This document shows positions 33,946-44,790 of a stretch of 64,000 nucleotides of DNA, piece after piece. The notes under the pieces were generated by a model. That model did no database searches. It was not told the DNA's origin and saw only the letters and a program-made list of their open reading frames with translations. A program made the translations under genes and the position numbers. The stretch's first letter is position 1, and each line of letters opens with the position of its first letter. Location: NCBI GenBank assembly GCA_013076295.1, contig RQOL01000919.1:62001-126000 (forward strand), written 5' to 3'. The DNA comes from Sanderia malayensis (lineage: Eukaryota > Cnidaria > Scyphozoa > Semaeostomeae > Pelagiidae).

Positions 33946-36900
33946 CTTTTCTAATACACTTAAAGGTGGGAGGTCGAATGTCCCCCCCCCTGGCAAGCCT
34001 TGAAAAGAAATTAGTTGCCTTGAAAAACCTAATCAATCCTGGAAGATTTAAGCTCAATCTGTAATAAAAATTATATCAAACTGTAGCTAAGTAAACAGCG
34101 AATCCGATAAAATTATTAACATTTCTTAACAGTGTTGCTCTGAGTTTTAAGAGAGTATTTACTGCAGCCAAACACAAAAGCCGTGAAAAAATAAATTCAT
34201 CAGGCTACTTTACAGACCCTAAAACTCCCCTAACTTGGTCAAAATTTGTCCATTTTAACTCAAACTACACCAACATGGAGCTAATACATTGGCAAATGAG
34301 TATCGAAAGTACGTGGGTGCATTTGAAATGCTTTTAGCAAATTTAATTGAGTATTTTTGGAGCTCAAGACCTGATTTTCTTGATAAAAAATAGCCGTGAA
34401 ATCAAACCCCTGTAAAAAATAGCATTTAAAACACGATTCACCAACTTTCAAATTCAGTTAGCGTGGTCAATTTTTGTCCTACATACTCCAAAAAAATATC
34501 AACATGAAGCTAATAGCTTGTAGAAAATTTCGTGTTCTCCAGCAAAACCCAAACTCGGCTAAACGTGTCCGAAAACAGAAGAAAATCAACAAAACCAAAA
34601 AAAACAACCCCAGATAACATTAGTTCTTGTATTAATAAATAGTTATGGAAAATTTAACTCGACAAAATCGGCCCAGAACGATCCAAAAAAATCAAAATTG
34701 TCCTCGTGTTTTTGTTAGGCTCTCAGCTGAACAGAAAAACAAAACAAAACAAAACTCTTGCTACTTTCCGCCAAAAACAATTGAATAAAGTAAATATCTT
34801 GTCCCAATTGTCCACAGATTGTCTCCACAGGTCCTGAGAACAATTGACATGTCTTTACAATTGATTTCCGACACGTATTCATGCTTAAACACGAGCAACT
34901 TGCTGCCCGTTCAACGAAAAAACACTTGCTTCTCCCTGCTTGTTTTGCATCTCATTAACTCCGTCCGCCAAACTTTCTAGAAAGTCGGAAAAAAAATGGG
35001 CCATAACTCCCAAACCGCTGGGGTTAGAAACTAGCCAAATAGTTTGCTTTCATCAGCGCAATGATGAAAGTAAACTTATATCATAGCACCCTTATTCGCT
35101 CCCAAAAAAAAGCCTTGGAGCGGCAATGCCCGCTCCTTTGTTTGCATTGTTTGGTCCAACGTCGATTGTTCAAGAAACAATGGGGCATTGTTGAGCGCCG
35201 GCGGGTCGCGTGTCGACGTAGATTATATATTTGAGACTAGCCAAAAAATATATATTCAAGTAAAAAAAGCTTATGGTGGCTGGCGCGCTTAGCACACTGC
35301 ATTCGCTCCCGCTCATGCCCATACACACATACATACATACATACCGACATGACCTACATTATGGGGACTAGTATACGTCACAGACATTATGGGGACCATG
35401 GTTTTTCTGATATATTTTGATAGTGAGGTCATGCTTTTCGAAATTTATCAGTGCATTGTTTTAAGTGATACTAAACAGCATCTACTGTGACAAAATATAT
35501 TCGTGCAATTTTTTTTAAATTTTGTGAGGACACGGTATTTGTTGCATACATTACAGTTCTCACCTACATTATGGGGACACTGTAATTTACAATGTATTTG
35601 CCACCAACATTTTGGGGACAGTTATTGTTGTACTGTTATCTACTTTGAAAAAAGGAACAAAATATAAAATATATTGTTTATTAGTGACTAGAGTTAATGA
35701 TTGTACTTTCTTAACTAGGGTTTGTTTTTTCTAGAACCTGCTTTTATCTGATGGTGATTAGTTATTTATTTAGTGCTTCATATCGGAAGGAACTCCCTGT
35801 CTCAAATTTAAGAGCACTTGAAGATTGATCCACCTAACAATATTAATTTGAAATGCTTGTGAGTGAGATCCATGCAACTGTACCCACCCTTTCAACATAT
35901 AAGCTACATTAAATAACGTATACCTAACAAGTTAATCAATCCTTTCTTACTCTTACATTCTTCTTAGTAAGATCAATACCCGGTGGGGGCATAAAGCTGA
36001 TGCAAGGATGTGCCGCTAATGTAGGGGCAAGGTACATTCATCCCAATGAACCTGAGGAACCTGAGAAACAACGGTTCTTCGGAATATGGTTCACTGTTTT
36101 TCACCAAAGCATATGCCGCGAAACCCAAAGCGATGAATCTGAGGAACCTTTTGTCTAAAAACCAAATAATTCCCAGGCGATATTGACCATTTGAAATGTT
36201 GTGGATCTTTAATTTAACAACAATTGCTTCTGAAACCGACATTCCTTGAATAGATAATTATATGCACAACAGGCAAATGAATTTTTCCTCCTCAGACTTT
36301 GGTTCTTTGTCTTTCATCAAACACCCTATTTTCCTATGTAAAGGTGAAAAACGAATAAGACGAGGAACCTTTTCGGAAAACTTGTAAATGGTATTCTACG
36401 TTTCATAAATTACCCCGTCTTTCTATGTGAAACCTTTTAGGAAAACTTGTGAATTGTTTTCCAAATGTTACTGCTTTGCCTAAAGTCAATGTGATGGTCA
36501 GAAAAGGCTACTTTACGCATTTTTGATACGTAGTCTGCCCTGCCAATAGCTTTAAGCAGTAGTTGTGTTCTGGCCTAGATTTCCCCCAAGTTCTAATAAA
36601 CAGTGGCATGGAGGGCAAGGGCGGAGGGCAAGAGCGGAATGGCGAAATATCCCCATTTGGAGCTGAACAGCCGTTTTGCCGGATAATTGCTGAGTTTTTC
36701 GGAAAATAATGCTATTTCAAGTATCTAACTTTGCATTGCATTGTTCAGTGAAGGACAGGGGCTTTTAAAGCACTGAAATGCACACTTTTTGCAAAGATTA
36801 TATCAAAGAAACAATCCAGCAAGATTCGTCCCAAGTTCTAAAGCAAAATTTAAGAACATTGAGGCTGAGAAAAATTAATCATTCTTATAAAAAAAGAGTG

Positions 36901-37058
36901 TATGCAAAAGTCCTCTCTAACTTCTACATTTTTCAAAAACGTTGGTAAACAATAACCGTCTTAAGAATATTTCTATTCATCATAGTCTTTTGAATTTATA
37001 AGAATATTCCGAGGCTCAAGAATGCAATGAGTTATATATGCTCAGACTCAACAAGATG
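33946..37058. other. Non-coding, repeat-derived sequence, no supported gene
   Basis: No convincing coding frame. 35350-35630 has four spaced copies of a motif like ACCTACATTATGGGGAC, and CATACATACATACATAC occurs at 35325. 36000-36240 has repeated AACCTGAGGAACCTGAG-type sequence. The last six bases (AAGATG, 37053-37058) are the target duplication of the IS3EU element. Confidence 0.45.
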
Positions 37059-37378
37059 TATCCCCCGCCATAGTGGACAAAAGTGTGATTGTGTCTTATA
37101 TAAAATCTACATTTAAACTATAAGATGTAATCCTCGTATATAAAATCTATGTTTCAATTACAAGATGTAATCCTCATATATAAAGTCTAAATCGAAACTA
37201 CAAGATATAATTCTCATATATAAAGTCTATGTTTCAACTACAAGATGTAATTCTCATATATAAAGTCTATGTTTCAACTATAAGCTGTAATTTCCATATA
37301 TAAAGTGACTGCGCAAGATGACTGCGCAGTAACAAAATCTATTGTGGTTGCACAACAACAAAATTTTTGGCGCCAAAT
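37059..37378 (+). repeat. IS3EU left TIR with five 40-bp tandem units
   Basis: About 320 bp. After the 55-bp terminus come five tandem units of 40 bp of the form TATATAAAGTCTATGTTTCA + ACTACAAGATGTAATTCTCA, then GACTGCGCAGTAAC and TTTTTGGCGCCAAA. Tandem subterminal units are likely transposase binding sites. The TIR also holds the transposase promoter region just before the ATG at 37399. Confidence 0.9.
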
Positions 37379-37398
37379 GAACATGAACAGGTCTGAAA

Positions 37399-39021
37399 AT
37401 GAACAGGTCAAGTCAGGACATTGAAACTTTTCTTGCTGAGTTGCCTTCGCAGATTATTCTTGCAAAGCGCCATCTGTTCAACGAGAACCTGAATGTATTG
37501 GAGCATTGGTGTATGCGCCTGGAGCACTGGCTAAATGTTCTCAATGTCTTGCGTCAAAGATTTCGAGAGGTTCAAGCACCTCATGCTCTCTTCACGAATA
37601 TTTGTATGGTTTATGAAGAAATTACCCAATTGCACAGAGATTTTGAAACGGCTGTACAAGAAAACGGTTATTCAAATGCAGTTTCTACATTTCAATTACC
37701 TCCATATGGCAATGACGGACGGCAGTCGAACACTACACCCACGGGAACGGGCAGGCCAAGAAAAAATGTTACGGTACAGGAAATTGAAAATCTGTATGGC
37801 TTACACCGAAGCTGGAAAGTGGTTGCATCCTTGATGGGAGTTTCTGAAAAAACTTTAAATCGCAGAAGACATGAAGCTGGGCATCAAAGTGGGGGAAGAT
37901 CGGGGCCCAGACAAACATATTCCGATATTTCCAATGAAAATTTGTGTGCAGTAGTCAGAACTGTTTTAAATGTTGTACCAAATGCAGGGGAGTCTTACGT
38001 CATCGGTGCATGTCGCAGTAGAGGAATACATGTGCAGAGACGACGAATAAGAGAAGCAATAAAAGCTGTAGATCCTATAAGCAGAGCTCTTAGGCGTACA
38101 GTCAGCATTTTGAGGAGGGTGTACTGTGTTTCAGGCCCAAATGCTTTGTGGTGAGCATAAAGTTTTAATTGTTTTTAATGTGCCTACCAAGGATCATCGG
38201 TACCTATGCTAAAATAAAGTAATACGATAATTTTTGATAAAATATATTTTCTATTCACAGGCATAAAGATGGGCACCATAAATTGATTCGATGGAGAATA
38301 GTAATTCATGGGGGTATAGATGGCTTTAGTCGATTGATCGTCTATTTAAAAGCTTCCACAAACAATAAAGCCTGCACTGTTTTGAAGCTTTTTGAAGAGG
38401 CAGTTCACAAACATGGTTTACCGTCGAGAGTCAGAGCAGATTTTGGCGTGGAGAATGTTGATGTTGCTCGCTACATGCTAAACCACCCAGAAAGGGGGAT
38501 AAACCGAGGCAGCATGATAACGGGTTTGTCAGTACATAACCAGAGGATTGAACGTTTATGGGGTGAAGTAAAGAGGGCAGTTGTAAGCCACTATCAAAAC
38601 ATTTTCTATTTTATGGAAAATGAAAGATTGTTGGACCCTCTGAATGAGATTCATCTATATTGTCTGCATTATGTTTTTTTACCTCGTGTCAATTTTGCCT
38701 TGGAAGAGCTAACCAACGATTGGAATTTTCACCCTCTGTCTTCAGAGCAATACAGATCACCTGAACAACTTGTTATCAACTGCTCAAGCAAATATTCCTG
38801 GTAGCAATCAATCATTTGCTGATTTTGGCATAGAAGAGGAAGGTCCAGTTCCAGAGATTGAATCTGATAATGATGTAGTGATTCCGCAAATAAGTGTCAA
38901 CTTGGAAGAAGATGTGCTCGCACTATTGATAGAACAAGTGGACCCCCTTGCTGATGACGGAAACCAGGGAATCAATAAGTTCATTGAATCAATCCAGGTT
39001 CTAGAGGGAGCTGTTCTTTGA
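37399..39021 (+). pseudogene. IS3EU integrase-like DDE transposase, two exons, late frameshift
   Basis: Exon 1 is 37399-38150 and exon 2 starts at 38261, with a 110-bp GT-AG intron (38151-38260) that restores [14 protein letters not shown]. Residues of about 115-170 form a helix-turn-helix (TVQEIENLYGLHRSWKVVAS). The catalytic triad is Asp in [10 protein letters not shown], Asp in [13 protein letters not shown] and Glu in [12 protein letters not shown], as in retroviral integrases. The frame ends at 38804 at INCSSKYSW. The C-terminal stretch from [10 protein letters not shown] to 39021 continues in another frame, so one base seems gained or lost near 38785, after the core. It binds and cuts the element ends. 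The core looks intact, so residual activity cannot be excluded. Confidence 0.85.
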
Positions 39022-39549
39022 TAAAGAGACATTTGTACTACATTACAACATTATGCTGCCAATGCATAGAAAACAGTACCAAACATCGTTAGCAAGTTGT
39101 ATTAAAGCTAGTTTTGAGTGACAACTCTTGACATATCGTTTTTGCTTTTGTTTGATTTCCACTAATTCTGACGCTTAATGGTTTTGTTTGACAAAAAAAA
39201 GACAACTTGAAAATGCTATCAGAAGGAATTTTCCTTGCCAATTAAATTCTTCAAGCATGAGGTTTTACGAAAATGTGTTTACAAAGTGAAAATCAGGCTT
39301 TGCAACCTGAACAATAGAAAAGCATAAGCAACATGTCATGAATTACCTAACAAATCGAAAAAGTTCTTATAAGTGGTTCTCTACTGTACATCTTTTCGTA
39401 ATTTGAACAAAAAATGAAAATATAACGTCATCTTAAACCTGAAACAAAACACAATAACATAAGTCAAAGAATGCCTCATACACAACTGCTCCGAAATAAA
39501 AACAGGGCAGTTTGCACGTTGCCTAATATGTTAAAAAACTAAAATTGCT

Positions 39550-42129
39550 TCAATAGTTTCCAAAACCGCTTGATGCAAACTCCAATGCTGTGTCCATGTA
39601 TCGAACAAAGCTGTTGTAGCTCGTGTGCACTGTTGGCAAACATAAGGTGTCTAAACATGCAATAGCCTCTGGCAGCACTTTTGCTTCATCATCTTCTAAG
39701 TACTTCAGATTGATTTCAAATGGGTTTAAGGGTGATGTTGCTGCGTGCCCCGTGCAGAATTTCAACAACTCCACCAAACGACCTTTCGCGAAATCTGCAC
39801 TTTCTTCTGAACCTTTTTCTTTTACATATTTGAAAAACCACTGGTGTGCTTGCTTTTTCACTGGATCAACCTGCTCTGTTTGTGCACTGGGAGCAATTTT
39901 AGCAACAAATGAATCTGAGTCAAGAACTCTTTCGGCAGGAATGAAGCGTGTACAGCAAAGATCAGGGTGTTTGATGATCATGTCCAAGACATCAAGCGCC
40001 TTTAAACCATCTCGAATAGAAAGGACTTGAGGCAATCGCTGGTAAATTACCTCATGTACAATAAGCTGATGGATAAGGGTGTGCTTTGACCCTATGTTGA
40101 TCACCTTCCCGGCAGGCCATGGCGATTGATTAACAATCTCTAATTTCACATCATTATCTAGGATATCATCTATCTCTTTGTCCGTCATGGCAGCATCTAA
40201 ATCAGAAATGAGGCTTAACATGTTCTCGTTTGCAGCATTCCGGGGTACATCGTCAATTGTAACTTTTTCTAGAACTGTGCTTGGATCACCAGAAATTAGA
40301 ACATCAAACAACCATTTAGGAAATGGGATAAAGCATGGGCACTTCAACATTATTGCATGGCTCATCATGCTGCCAGCCAACTTGAACAAGGCCAGGTTGT
40401 CACAGCCTTTGCGAGGTATTCTTAAATTTTCTTCCCCTTCAAACAACCTCCAATTCACCTCCTTAAAAAGCAATTGAAAATACTCTGCACGAAGAGCTCC
40501 ACCATCAACCCCTAATTCACCAGGTCCCTCAAATTCTACCTGAAGATTCTTTTGCAGTCTCTGGGGATTCACTTGTGCTGTCTTATAGAAAGTAAGTCCA
40601 GATTTCCAAATCTCATCTCTGTTAACCACTAATCTCAGATCTTCATCCACTTTCATGGTTTGCTCAACTTTCTTATTTACCAAAGCAGCAATGCTACTGC
40701 AAGTTTTTTTTCCAGATTAACAAGCAAAAGCTTGTTGCCTGCCAACTCAATATCTTCATGGTTATCCATCAATGCTTTCACAATATCTTCCTTAGAAAAG
40801 TTGCTGTTCACCATTTCTGATAATTTTTCCACCTTTTCCACGAAAGACATCTCCTTTGAAGTTGATGGTTTTGCAGTGTCACCAAATGCGGGTGGAAAAT
40901 CATCTTCCAGGTGCGTTTTCAAGTGGTGGGTCTCTGATTCCTGAAGAAAGAAAAGTTCTGATTCCTGAATATGGAAAACACATGTCTACAAAAAATATGT
41001 TACATAGCTCTCTCAAAATCATGTGATACATAACAGCAATATACAGACCTGCTCTTTCAGATCAATGACTTCCTCATCTAAAGCTTCAACCAATATATGT
41101 TTATCATGTGGTTTGAGCCACATAATCTTTTGAGCGAAAAGTCGACTAACACAAGCACCATTCAACGTTTGTCCTGCCTGCAACCAGGGTTCTTGAATGG
41201 ATGATCCAATACCCAAGAGTACCTTCAATCTACAACAAAGAAAATTGTTCACTCTATGGCAATAAGGAAAACTAAAAGAAAAGTGGAACAGTATTTTAAG
41301 AGAAAAGTGGAACAGTAGACTGTAGCAAAGATTGCAATTTGCAAATTTCTATATTCAAAATTTCTACATGCAGAAAATAAAGTTTCCAACCTGGTGTTCC
41401 ACATCCAAGCAACCCCCCCCCCCAGCAAGCTCTATAAAAAGTAGAAAAATGATAACAAATAAGAATGAGTGGATTATATACATACCTGCTTTTGCCAGGT
41501 ACATGATTGGCATCATTTACCAGCTTGTCTTTGAACAATCCTACCAGGAAGTCCATCAGTGTATCTTCGCTCCACCCCTTATCTATCTCTACGTCATTCC
41601 TAACATAGCCCCTTTCCATGAGTGCTGCTCTTCTACTCCCTCTGATAATGGTCGTTTCGTCAGGATCTGGAATAAGCACAACCTCTTTTACAATAAATCT
41701 TTGCTTCTCCGCTGCCCTAACCTTGCTGCTGTTATTAGAATGCAATGAGCCAGTTGCATTTCTAGATGTTGTCGATGCTAAGGGTTGTGATCGTCTGTAA
41801 GGTGCAGGTCTAGGCCTGTGATGATTGACACCACGGGCAAATCGAGGAGGATTTCTCAACTGAGAAGACGAGCCCCCTCTGCGAAAAATGCTTGAGAGTT
41901 CTTCTTGTGCATCACCATGACGAGCTTGAGTTTGTAATGGGCCTAGCTGGGGGCGAAGCTCGTTGTTTCCATTGTTGTTGTTATTAATGATACTGCTTCC
42001 TACTGGGGCATTCCTGTTTCCTGAGGTGGTATCTGAACTTCCACCAACTGCTGCATGAAGGCATTGGCGAAATTCTGGGTGGTTTATGATGCCATGAACC
42101 AAATCCTCGATTTCTCGGGTGCCAGCCAT
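39550..42129 (-). pseudogene. IS3EU-borne HECT-like (G2E3-like) protein, cysteine-less, frameshifted
   Basis: Three exons: 42129-41486, 41229-41049 and 40940-39550, with GT-AG edges. Exon 1 encodes a low-complexity N-terminus (MAGTREIEDLVHGIINHPEF, Asn run, Arg-rich). Exon 3 carries a CUE/UBA-like segment (SKEDIVKALMDNHEDIELAG) and then the HECT domain (EGPGELGVDGGALRAEYFQL to the end). At the site of the catalytic HECT cysteine (usual form TCFN) this protein has HTSYNSF, Ser codon AGC at 39619-39621. Exon 3 is split by an A8 run (40704-40711 as T8 on plus), where nine A would keep frame. HECT proteins transfer ubiquitin through that Cys, so ligase activity is not expected. Its role in the transposon is unknown. 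It converges on the transposase with about 530 bp between stops. Confidence 0.8.
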
Positions 42130-42190
42130 CCTTTTCAGTTGCTTCTTGTGTAACGTGTAACATCACACACACAGAACATGGTCTCATTAT

Positions 42191-42482
42191 TTTGGCGCGA
42201 AAAATTTTCTTCTTGTGCAGTCATATAGCGCAATCACAATAGATTTTGTTACTGCGCAGTCATTTTGTGCAGTCACTTTATACATAAAAATTATAACTTA
42301 TAGTTGAAACATAGACTTTATATAAGAGAATTACATCTTATAGTTGAAACATAGACTTTATATATGACAATTACATCTTGTAGTTTCAATTTAGACTTTA
42401 TATATGAGGATTACATCTTATAGTTTAAATGTAGACTTTATATAAGACACAATCACACTTTTGTCCATTATGGCAGGGGATA
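42191..42482 (-). repeat. IS3EU right TIR with about four 40-bp units
   Basis: Inverted counterpart of the left TIR (TTTGGCGCG, CACAATAGATTTTGTTACTGCGCAGTC, then 40-bp units). It has about one unit fewer and more divergence than the left, so the arrays have changed copy number since insertion or before it. Confidence 0.88.
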
Positions 42483-42488
42483 AAGATG

Positions 42489-43920
42489 TAAGGTTTTCTT
42501 ATCAAATAAAGTGTAATTAGCTGTAATGTAAGCAAGCAGGGCCGTCCATAGACTGACCGTCTCCCTGGCTAGCGACAATCTCAAGAGCCCAAATTCCCCG
42601 AAATGAAAGATTAAATTGAATAAACAAGCATAGCTTGAATTTTACGGGCCTTTCACAACCCCAGTCCCCTGACAATTACCCTTCTCAGCGGACAATGGTG
42701 CTGACTTAGTAACTACACAATAAAACAACAACTCTTTCAAAAAGAGACTGGACTCTGGTAACCAGGGGTGTAGTCCTAGAATTTTTAGAAAGTTGGCTAA
42801 CAAATTGAGAGTATGGTCACATAGAAAATGATGGGGGCTCACTCTTAACTCTAATACCTTTGCCCTGAGGGAACTCCTCAAATTTTTAGCTATCAAGGGG
42901 GCTTCGCCCGATGCGCCTCTCTGAGTCCTCCAGGACAACAACCCTGTGTGGTAGCAGCCCTCAAAGTTGCTTAAATAATGTAGATCCTGATCCCCCAAAA
43001 TTGCCGAGCACTTGCTTAAGTTTTGTACTAACATGTAAGAAAACCTTAAAAGCACCAAATACGATTCTTTTAACAATGAAATCTCGCATAATCAACAAGG
43101 TCTGGCACTTTTAGCATAATTTATAGTTACTCAACTACCGAGTTGCTTAAATTGTTTTCATCGAGCCCTTGAGTTGCTTATTGTTTCGCTCATTCCAGCC
43201 TTGGTGCTTAATTGACCTGTTGCCTTTTTTTTACAAAAATGGAGCTTTTGTTGATTCATTACTTTCCAAAAATAGCTAAAGGAAGACCGCTAAGACTAAA
43301 TGGATAGAAAAAAGAAAGGGAGCGTAGACATTTCCTGTAACTTTCCTTTCCAAAATGATAATGATCTTCAATAAGTAGGGGGGGGGCATTGGGCTTTGAC
43401 GGGTTGCGGATTTTGCAAATTTTGCCACCATCGGGTTTCGGGTTTCTCTCTGAAGAATAGGTGGGTTTCTGTGTTGGAAAGTTTAATCCGTTCACGGGTC
43501 CTGCTATTTTTTATCCCAGTTTCCGGGGATTCTTGTTCGAGTTTTCGGGTTTCACACTTTATGCTTCATTGACATGGATGAAACTTACGTAATGATGATC
43601 GTGCGGGTTTTCGAGTTTGCTCAAATTTTCGTCCGGGCTTCCATGCTCTAGTACCCCCAAAGTCCCCCTAAGCACAGGAGCGTCGAGGCGGGGGGTAAAA
43701 TGTCCGGGGCCCGCAAAAATATTTGCCAATAAAAAATTTTTACACCATCTTAAAGTGCCGCGACTGCTGCGTTTTCCTTCAAAAGTTAACACACCTTTGC
43801 GTAGGTCTATATTTTTTCTATAGAAAATGCTGTTGGGGCTACAAACCATATGAGAACGGAACTGACTCATTTCCGACTCGTAGAAGATGAAAGCAATAGC
43901 AGTTTGCACAGTATGCGGAT
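42489..43920. other. No supported gene
   Basis: Mixed AT-rich sequence with C and G runs (43379-43388 G run). Several open frames (42642-43076, 43259-43495, 43559-43927) have no motifs and look fortuitous. Confidence 0.4.
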
Positions 43921-43923
43921 GCC

Positions 43924-44256
43924 TCATAATGAAAACGAGGTAATTTCAATGCAGCACATGGTGAAAATGGCGCCTAAAACGGGGTAGATGCTTTTCAGGT
44001 TGCACCAAAACCGATCTGCTGCTGCTCGTACAACACCACTTTTTCGTTTTATGATGAATATACCAGCGAGCAGATACCGAGAATCGAGCTTCACGAATAA
44101 AACGACGAGAATGCTTTGATCATTTTGGAAAAGCTTTCGAACTAATTTCATTTGTATTCCTTGCATTCAATATCCAAAGTAGAATAACCCATAGGTCCCA
44201 CAAATTGATTTGTTTTAGATATTGTGTATTTTAATTATGTGGATACCGTCAGTCCT
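43924..44256 (-). repeat. Part of a dispersed repeat, target of the LTR element
   Basis: 43970-44150 is an inverted match to 60300-60490 (for example GAATATACCAGCGAGCAG here against CTCGCTGGTATATTCGTCG there). The other part of the same repeat is at 48100-48350. The two parts are separated by the LTR retrotransposon and some extra flank. The last four bases, TCCT (44253-44256), are the target duplication. Confidence 0.7.
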
Positions 44257-44488
44257 TGTAATGGTGGTCGAGCTACCATTACGTAATTGAACTCAGAAAT
44301 AAAACTCGAATATATGTGCGAATATATGTAACTGATAATACGAGAATAAGAATGAATAAGAATGAATTAAATACAATTGACAAAGCTATTTATACTATAC
44401 ATGATTGACACTGATTGACATGAACACGTGATCACAATAATTACATGAATACGAGGCTACACTATAGCGAGAATGTAATCCTGTTACA
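44257..44488 (-). repeat. 3' LTR
   Basis: 232 bp, nearly identical to the 5' LTR; differs at the outermost end (TGTAATGG here against TGCAATGG). Contains an ATATATGTGCGAATATATG repeat and a TACTATAC motif. Confidence 0.92.
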
Positions 44489-44790
44489 GCCTACCCTTTC
44501 TACTGAAAAAAAATGACGAAGTTATTTTTTTTTTGCTAAAAATACGATACACGATAATAAATTGGTAAAATACGATATAAGATTATAAATTGGCTATTGG
44601 GTACGATATGTATTAAAATAAAATTTTTGTTTTTTTTTGTGTGTGTTAGTGTTAGGTAATAGCAGCAAAAGCGAGTAAATTAAGTCAAGGGAGAAGAGTG
44701 TTTAGAGAACAAGTCAGAGTTTAGTGACATGACATAAGTTGGAGCTCTGCGGGGTGCTAACGATAAGGAGTTCGATAAACTGGGGGAGCG

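Larger units (their letters stand above)
37059..42482. mobile_element. IS3EU-type DNA transposon, complete, 5424 bp, 6-bp TSD AAGATG
   Basis: Starts TATCCCCCGCCATAGTGGAC and ends with the inverted form GTCCATTATGGCAGGGGATA. It is flanked on both sides by AAGATG (37053-37058 and 42483-42488), a perfect 6-bp duplication. It carries an integrase-like transposase (plus) and a convergent HECT-like gene (minus). A 6-bp TSD, a TAY terminus and a retroviral-integrase-like transposase fit the IS3EU superfamily as I recall it. Both genes show a single frameshift-type lesion, so autonomy is doubtful, but the structure is complete. Confidence 0.85.

Noticed and set aside
33857..34057. Cys/Tyr/Met-rich open frame (MYVCMYVC)
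   Set aside because: A by-product of the CATA microsatellite.
43559..43927. 122-aa minus-strand open frame
   Set aside because: No motif, no splice support, and the opposite strand is equally open; treated as chance.
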